A DNA stretch of 26,026 nt, from assembly GCA_910587785.1 (NCBI GenBank), contig CAJUOA010000038.1:1-26026 (forward strand). The letters are read 5' to 3'. Of the stretch, positions 21,763 to 26,026 are shown piece by piece. This DNA is from an uncultured Oscillospiraceae bacterium. GTDB taxonomy: Bacteria > Bacillota > Clostridia > Oscillospirales > Oscillospiraceae. Each line of letters starts with the position of its first letter. Positions within the stretch are counted from its first letter, which is position 1. The position numbers were made by a program, and so were the translations under genes. The notes beneath the pieces are model-generated. The model saw only the letters and a program-made list of their open reading frames with translations, searched no databases and was not told where the DNA came from.

Positions 21763-23145
21763 ATGCCCCGCGTTATTTTCAAGTGTCCCCACATCAAAGG
21801 CGGCACGTCAAAGGCCGCTTCTCACCTGGGAAACATGGTGGAGTATATCGCCACACGCGAGGGCGTCCAGCACATTGATCCTGGTAACATGAACCTGCCT
21901 GCGACTGAAAAGCAGGTCAACATGGTTGAAAAATTGGTGCGTGAGTTTCCTCTGAGCAAGGGCTTGCACGAGTACGCAGACTACATAGAGTCGCCCACTC
22001 AGGGTAATGCGTCCGAGTTCATCTCTCGTGCGATTGAGGACAACCTGGACCAGATCGCCAAGAAAGAAAATTATCTGGACTACATTGCCAAACGTCCCCG
22101 CGCACAGCGTTTCGGCTCCCACGGCCTGTTCACCGGCAGCAAAGATCCCCTGGTGCTGTCCAAAGTGCAGGAGGAAGTTGCAAACCATCCGGGCACGGTC
22201 TGGTTGCCGATCATCTCTTTGCGCCGGGAGGATGCCGCGCGGCTTGGATTCGATGATGCGGAGAAATGGCAGTCGTTGCTTTCGTCCTATTCGGTGGACA
22301 TGGCGCGGGCGATGAACATTCCACTGGAACAGTTTCGATGGTATGCAGCGTTCCATGATGAGGGGACGCACCCCCATGTGCATATGGTCTGCTATAGCGC
22401 TGACGGCAAATCCGGATTCCTCAGCGAGAAAGGGATCGAGGATATCAAATCCGGATTGGCGAAGCAAATCTTCCGGCAGGAGTTGACCGAGGTCTATGCC
22501 AAGCAGACCCAGCGGCGGGATTCTCTCAACCGGGATGCGCAGAAAACACTGCGGCAGTTGATCCAGCAGATGCAGGAGGGTTCGCTAGACAATGAGCGCA
22601 TCGCACAGCTGATGCTGGAGCTGTCCCGCCAGCTCAAAACCGTTTCCGGCAAAAAACAATACGGTTATTTGAAACCACAGATGAAAGCGCTGGTGGATGA
22701 GATCGTGGATGAGCTGGAGCGGGACGAGCGCGTCGCCGCCGCTTACAATCTATGGTATGAAATGCGGGAGGAGGTTCTGCGAACCTATAAAAACGATCTG
22801 CCGGAACGGATTACGCTCTCACGACAGAAAGAATTCAAGCGGATCAAGAACATTGTGGTCCAGGAGGCGGTACAGTTAGGAGAACAGTTGGAGCTGAAGA
22901 TGGATGATTCGGATGCTTCAAATCCACAGACAGTGCCAGCAGGGCAAGGGAATGAAAACCATTCTTCTGCCCTGCTGTTTCATTCCGTGACAAAACTCCT
23001 GCACCATATGAGCCGCATTTTTCAGGAGCAACAACAGCCGGTCACTCCGGTATATCACACTGACCGCAAGCTGCTACGAAAGCTCCGGGAGAAGAAAATC
23101 GCGCACGGTCATAAGCCGGATGACCATGCGCCACGGTTATCGTGA
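21763..23145 (+). CDS. MobP-type relaxase (HUH)
   Basis: The 460-residue relaxase nicks oriT and stays on the 5' end of the transferred strand. The HUH motif 'HPHVH' at about 203-207, in 'FHDEGTHPHVHMVCY', marks the metal-binding site. Candidate nucleophile tyrosines are in 'EYIATREGV' (about residue 28) and 'HEYADYIES'. Charged helices follow the catalytic domain. The start 'PRVIFKCPHIKGG' is typical of the MobP3-like group in Firmicutes. It is intact and lies directly downstream of the MobC-like gene and the putative oriT. The four final codons precede the ribosome binding site of the next gene. Confidence 0.92.
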   Translation: MPRVIFKCPHIKGGTSKAASHLGNMVEYIATREGVQHIDPGNMNLPATEKQVNMVEKLVREFPLSKGLHEYADYIESPTQGNASEFISRAIEDNLDQIAKKENYLDYIAKRPRAQRFGSHGLFTGSKDPLVLSKVQEEVANHPGTVWLPIISLRREDAARLGFDDAEKWQSLLSSYSVDMARAMNIPLEQFRWYAAFHDEGTHPHVHMVCYSADGKSGFLSEKGIEDIKSGLAKQIFRQELTEVYAKQTQRRDSLNRDAQKTLRQLIQQMQEGSLDNERIAQLMLELSRQLKTVSGKKQYGYLKPQMKALVDEIVDELERDERVAAAYNLWYEMREEVLRTYKNDLPERITLSRQKEFKRIKNIVVQEAVQLGEQLELKMDDSDASNPQTVPAGQGNENHSSALLFHSVTKLLHHMSRIFQEQQQPVTPVYHTDRKLLRKLREKKIAHGHKPDDHAPRLS

Positions 23146-23156
23146 GGAGGTTATCA

Positions 23157-23498
23157 ATGCCAACAGCAAAGAGGGCGCCGCCCCTGCATCTCTGGTGGGT
23201 GCGCCACCCGGAGTGCGGACTGGCCGTCGTCGATGCGCCCAACTGGGAGCTTGCTACCGTGGAGGCCGCCGCATGGTGGAGGGTCCCATGGAAGAAGGTT
23301 GCCGCGCTGTGTGAGTGCGAGCGGAAGGAGATCGTGCCGCGCCATGTGTGCATATGTTGCGGCACGATTTTCAACGGCGACGGTTCCCGCTGTACCAGGT
23401 GCGAGATCATTGAGCGGGACAGACTGCTCAACAAGCGCGCCAGGGAGCAGCGGTATTACCGCAGTATGATGCCGAAGAAATCTGCCCGCTCACACTAA
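23157..23498 (+). CDS. Zinc-ribbon protein adjacent to the relaxase
   Basis: The 113-residue basic protein has a C-terminal zinc ribbon, 'CICC' then 'CTRC', in a 20-residue window. An N-terminal Trp-rich segment ('LHLWWVRHPECG', 'AAAWWRVPWKK') precedes it. I do not know the family's function; nucleic-acid or protein binding is a reasonable guess. The ATG at 23157 follows GTGAGGAGG with six-base spacing, 11 bases after the relaxase stop, so it is probably co-transcribed with it. Confidence 0.72.
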   Translation: MPTAKRAPPLHLWWVRHPECGLAVVDAPNWELATVEAAAWWRVPWKKVAALCECERKEIVPRHVCICCGTIFNGDGSRCTRCEIIERDRLLNKRAREQRYYRSMMPKKSARSH

Positions 23499-23502
23499 CC
23501 TA

Positions 23503-23763
23503 TCAGTCGATAGGATTGGGAATCGTATCCCGAAGCTCCGCCTGCTTGGCACGGTTCCAGCCAGACGGCTCCCCGATGCAGTAGCCGCCCATCTTCCGCA
23601 GATTGCGGAAACGGTGGAGATCACAGCGGACATCCACGCGGTCGTCCTGCACGTCCAGAAACAACTTTTCGATGATACTCACCGGGTACACTGCCGTGAC
23701 CTGCCGGACATAGGCATCCTGCTCGGCCTCGGTCAGGGTCCCATTCAAAACAACAATCTGCAT
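23503..23763 (-). CDS. Conserved-looking small hypothetical protein on the opposite strand
   Basis: The 86-residue minus-strand protein runs 'QIVVLNGTLTEAEQDAYVRQV' to 'HRFRNLRKMGGYCIGEPSGWNRAKQAELRDTIPNPID'. It has the feel of a small conserved family, but I cannot assign a function. AGGTGGAG lies just before the ATG (23763-23761), and a good promoter is present 29 bases upstream. It converges on the zinc-ribbon gene with four bases between stops. The longer minus frame reaching 24129 is not used, because it would start within the TOPRIM gene without a ribosome binding site. Confidence 0.65.
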   Translation of the reverse strand: MQIVVLNGTLTEAEQDAYVRQVTAVYPVSIIEKLFLDVQDDRVDVRCDLHRFRNLRKMGGYCIGEPSGWNRAKQAELRDTIPNPID

Positions 23764-23791
23764 CGCTCCACCTGATTCCTTTCGAGGCAAC

Positions 23792-23820
23792 AGTATAGCA
23801 GAGGGCAGGTGAGAAATCAA
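23792..23820 (-). promoter_or_regulatory. Promoter of the minus-strand small gene
   Basis: On the minus strand TTGATT (23820-23815) and TATACT (23797-23792) are separated by 17 bases. It overlaps the start region of the plus-strand TOPRIM gene, so expression of the two may interfere. Confidence 0.6.
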
Positions 23821-24780
23821 GGAACGGGGGTACCAAAAATTCCTTACATCCATTTTACCGACATCCAGAAACGGCAGGCCGGAGAGGTGGATTTGGAGCA
23901 GTTTTTGCTCCGGCAGGGCGAAAAACTGCTCCCATCCGGACGTGAAAAGCGTCTCGCCAGCGACCGCAGTATCACCGTGAGGGGCAATCACTGGTATGAC
24001 CACGCCGAGGAAAAGGGCGGCGGACCGATCTCTTTTATGAGAAAATTCTACGGCCTGACCTATCCGGAGGCCGTCTTGAAACTGCTTGGCGGAGAGCAGG
24101 GAATTTCTTATGAACCCGTCCGGCAGCAAAAGCAGGAGGAAAAGAAATCCTTTGCCCTGCCGCCAGCCAGCCCGACCATGCGGCGGCTATACGCCTATCT
24201 GCTCCAGCACCGGGGCATCAGCCGGGAGGTGCTGGACGCCTTTGTCCACGCAAAACTGATCTATGAGAGTGTGGAACCGTCCAGAGACGGCTCCAAAGTA
24301 CATCACAACGCCGTGTTCATCGGGACGGATGAGCACGGCGTTGCGCGTCATGCGCACAGACGAGGACTGTATACTTTTGGCGAGGGGTTCAAACGAAACG
24401 TGACCGGCTGCGATCCCTGTTACAGTTTCCATCACTGCGGCACCAGCGACCGCCTCTACGTATTTGAGGCACCCATTGATCTGCTGTCCTTCCTCTCTAT
24501 CTACCCGCAAGACTGGCAGGAACACAGCTATGTTTCTCTCTGCGGTACGTCCCAGCACGCGCTGATGTGGATGCTGGAGCAGAATCCTGCACTGCAAAAA
24601 ATTGCGCTTTGCCTGGACAATGATGCGGCTGGTGTGAAAGCGACGGCGCGGCTCACGGAATCGTTGCAGGAGAAGGGATACGAGCAGATCGGTGTCCTTA
24701 CGCCTAAACATAAGGACTGGAACGAGGACCTGACGTCGGACGAACCCACCGTTGAAAACGAAGTAACAATGACTATGTGA
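23809..24780 (+). CDS. DUF3991/TOPRIM-domain protein (primase-like)
   Basis: The 323-residue protein has an N-terminal primase zinc-finger-like/DUF3991 region ('VDLEQFLLRQGEKLLPSGREKRL', 'SITVRGNHWYDHAEEKGGGPISF') and a C-terminal TOPRIM domain. The TOPRIM core is E220 in 'VFEAPIDLLSF' and the acidic pair D270/D272 in 'CLDNDAAG'. Such proteins are common on mobile elements and are thought to prime or process transferred single strands. The start is uncertain: GTG 23809 has no good ribosome binding site, and the expected start before 'PKIPYIHFTD' falls on GTA at 23830, five bases after AAGGAA. The Cys ligands of a classical primase finger are not obvious. Confidence 0.85.
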   Translation: MRNQGTGVPKIPYIHFTDIQKRQAGEVDLEQFLLRQGEKLLPSGREKRLASDRSITVRGNHWYDHAEEKGGGPISFMRKFYGLTYPEAVLKLLGGEQGISYEPVRQQKQEEKKSFALPPASPTMRRLYAYLLQHRGISREVLDAFVHAKLIYESVEPSRDGSKVHHNAVFIGTDEHGVARHAHRRGLYTFGEGFKRNVTGCDPCYSFHHCGTSDRLYVFEAPIDLLSFLSIYPQDWQEHSYVSLCGTSQHALMWMLEQNPALQKIALCLDNDAAGVKATARLTESLQEKGYEQIGVLTPKHKDWNEDLTSDEPTVENEVTMTM

Positions 24781-24800
24781 TAGGGGGTGAAACGACCCAA

Positions 24801-25418
24801 ATGGAACATGAAAAACAGAACATCCTGGCGGCAATTCGCCTGCTGATTGCCTATTATAGCGGCACTCTGCGAACTGGCTGCGGCTACACCGGCAATGAAC
24901 AGCTCGTCTATCTTACAGAACCCCAGGCGCGGACTGCTCTGCAGTACGGTGTCCCCATCGGCATCCGCGACGCGCACCGCACGGTTATGGGCGTACCGGT
25001 GGGAAAACCCTACCGCTACATCACCATCTCCGATGTAGAACACCTGGAAAGATGGCTGGCAATCTCCTCCATGGAGCCTTTGGCCTCGATCCATGCTGAT
25101 CTCCCGCCGCATATCCAACGTCGGATGCGGGAGTACATCCTGCAAATCATGGAGATCGAGTGCCCGGAACATCCGCCGCCCCACAAGCCGATCGCGCCCA
25201 TGCTTGGTGCGCGGGGCGACTTTTATAACCTGCTGTGCATCGCCAACCGGACGCTTCGCCGCGCCGGACAGCAGGAGCAGGCGGAGGAAATGTGGCGGCG
25301 GGCGCTGGACAGCGGTGATTATTACAAAGCACTTTCCATCATGGGAGAATACGTCCAGTTCGGCGAAAGGCCAGAGCCAGTGCTCAAAACCGGCTGGCTG
25401 GGTGCGCCCCATGGATAA
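24801..25418 (+). CDS. Hypothetical protein preceding the coupling protein
   Basis: The 205-residue soluble protein has 'AIRLLIAYYSGTLRTGCGYTGNEQLVYLTE' near the start and a helical C-terminal part ('ANRTLRRAGQQEQAEEMWRRALDSGDYYKALSIMGEY') that resembles a TPR-like helical pair. The ATG at 24801 is chosen over GTG 24777 because AGGGGGTGA (24782-24790) lies ten bases before it. The 3' end overlaps the VirD4 start by eight bases, so the two are translationally coupled. The function is not known to me. Confidence 0.72.
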   Translation: MEHEKQNILAAIRLLIAYYSGTLRTGCGYTGNEQLVYLTEPQARTALQYGVPIGIRDAHRTVMGVPVGKPYRYITISDVEHLERWLAISSMEPLASIHADLPPHIQRRMREYILQIMEIECPEHPPPHKPIAPMLGARGDFYNLLCIANRTLRRAGQQEQAEEMWRRALDSGDYYKALSIMGEYVQFGERPEPVLKTGWLGAPHG

Positions 25419-25752
25419 TATCTTGACGCAATTGGCAGGGACGGAACTCTCGCCGCAGACGATTCTGTTGATCGCCCTTTTGGGAGGAATGCTCTTGTTG
25501 CTCTGGTTTGCCACATCTCGCTCTGGCAGCGGATCGCTGAACATCAAGAGCAAAGTTGTGGGCGACGGTCAGCACGGCACTGCTCGCTGGGCCACTCCGA
25601 AAGAAATCTCTCAGACCTACTCGCGCGTACCGTTCAAAACCGAAGACTGGCGGAAAGGAAAAGATTTGCCAAAGGTGCAGGGGCTGGTCCTCGGTTCCAC
25701 CGGAAAGAAGGGAAAAATCACGGCACTGGTTGATCGTGATGACATTCATTGC
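25411..25752 (+). CDS. virD4: VirD4/TraG-type coupling protein, 5' exon (split by group II intron)
   Basis: The first 114 residues are present. They include an N-terminal transmembrane segment at about 18-38 ('ILLIALLGGMLLLLWF') and the 'GTARWATPKEI' and 'LVLGSTGKKGKITALVDRDDIHC' stretches that precede Walker A in Firmicutes VirD4/TraG proteins. The coupling protein is the ATPase that recruits the relaxase-DNA complex to the channel. The frame is broken after Cys-114 (TGC ending 25752) by GTGCG, the 5' end of a group II intron. Reading on gives only VRFVS and a stop at 25770. Walker A and the rest must lie beyond the intron outside the window. Confidence 0.9.
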
Positions 25753-26026
25753 GTGCGCTTCGTTTCTTGACAATCTGCGTAGAAATACGCAATAAAACAA
25801 GACAGATTTCGCAAGGAATCTGAACTCTATGCTTGATTGGGCAGGGGAAGTGCCTGCTAACCCCGGTGTGACGGGTAATCAAAACTCTAATACTCCGACG
25901 TGCGCCTATAGTGTCATATGGGACGTACGGAGCTCGGTGAAGAGCGGATACGTGGTCTGAGACGGCCATGCCCGCAGGAGGCTATAAATCGGTCATGTCC
26001 AGTATGTTTTGTTGCAACCGACATAT
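25753..26026 (+). mobile_element. Group II intron copy in VirD4, 5' part (runs off the window)
   Basis: The 274 bases match 1902-2176 almost throughout (GTGCGCTTYGTTYCTTGACAATCTG at the start, then long identical blocks), with a one-base length difference. They start exactly where the VirD4 frame breaks. The insertion is in phase 0 and in sense orientation, as in the surface-protein gene. The main divergence is the segment 25905-25930. The ORF and the 3' end lie outside the window, so integrity of this copy cannot be judged. Confidence 0.93.

Overview
The window is the interior of a conjugative (ICE-type) element from a Gram-positive, probably gut-associated Clostridia host (Oscillospiraceae/Lachnospiraceae-like). 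This is inferred from the gene set (Maff2, TrbL-like, VirB4, M23 hydrolase, MobP-type HPHVH relaxase, DUF6103, DUF3991/TOPRIM, VirD4), the GC-rich codon use, and AGGAGG-type ribosome binding sites. No rRNA, tRNA, CRISPR array or chromosomal housekeeping gene is visible, so the species cannot be named.

Layout. (1) Positions 1-7275: a giant repeat surface protein (about 13-14 SpaA/Cna-B-like domains, ending LPRTGY-stop), split by group II introns. The last 9 bases of one intron copy open the window, and a complete 2.7 kb copy with its LtrA protein lies at 1902-4635. Removing 1902-4635 joins the two halves exactly in frame at a domain boundary. (2) 7360-9546: Maff2 and a TrbL/VirB6-like membrane protein, separated by an MNT/HEPN pair that has its own promoter and terminator. 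(3) 9558-11876: a small coiled-coil protein, a frameshifted cytosine-5 DNA methyltransferase whose central part is overlapped by a second long, apparently conserved frame carrying the C-terminal methylase motifs, and a small ORF. (4) 12041-13504: accessory and regulatory genes (tandem ribbon-helix-helix protein, opposite-strand ribbon-helix-helix protein, SLOG protein). (5) 13511-16176: VirB3-like protein, a transfer protein and the VirB4 ATPase, in overlapping genes. (6) 16183-16767, minus strand: an HTH regulator fused to a desulfoferrodoxin/superoxide-reductase-like domain. (7) 16874-20893: gamma-glutamylcyclotransferase-like protein, ankyrin-like protein, M23 hydrolase, an unknown protein and DUF6103. 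(8) 20985-21342: a GC-rich, repeat-containing non-coding block that is the best oriT candidate, followed by a MobC-like protein, the relaxase and a zinc-ribbon protein. (9) 23503-25752: a minus-strand small gene, a DUF3991/TOPRIM protein, an unknown protein and the start of VirD4, which is cut by another copy of the same group II intron at 25753, running off the window.

How it works together. The relaxase and MobC-like protein would process oriT. VirD4 would couple the nicked strand to the VirB4/VirB3/TrbL/Maff2 channel. The M23 protein would open peptidoglycan, and the long wall protein may promote cell contact. The most striking property is that both the surface protein and the coupling protein can be made at full length only if group II introns splice from their mRNAs. 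At least three intron boundaries of one family fall in this 26 kb, so transfer of the element appears tied to ribozyme splicing. Function assignments rest on motif and family recognition by eye; no database search was run.
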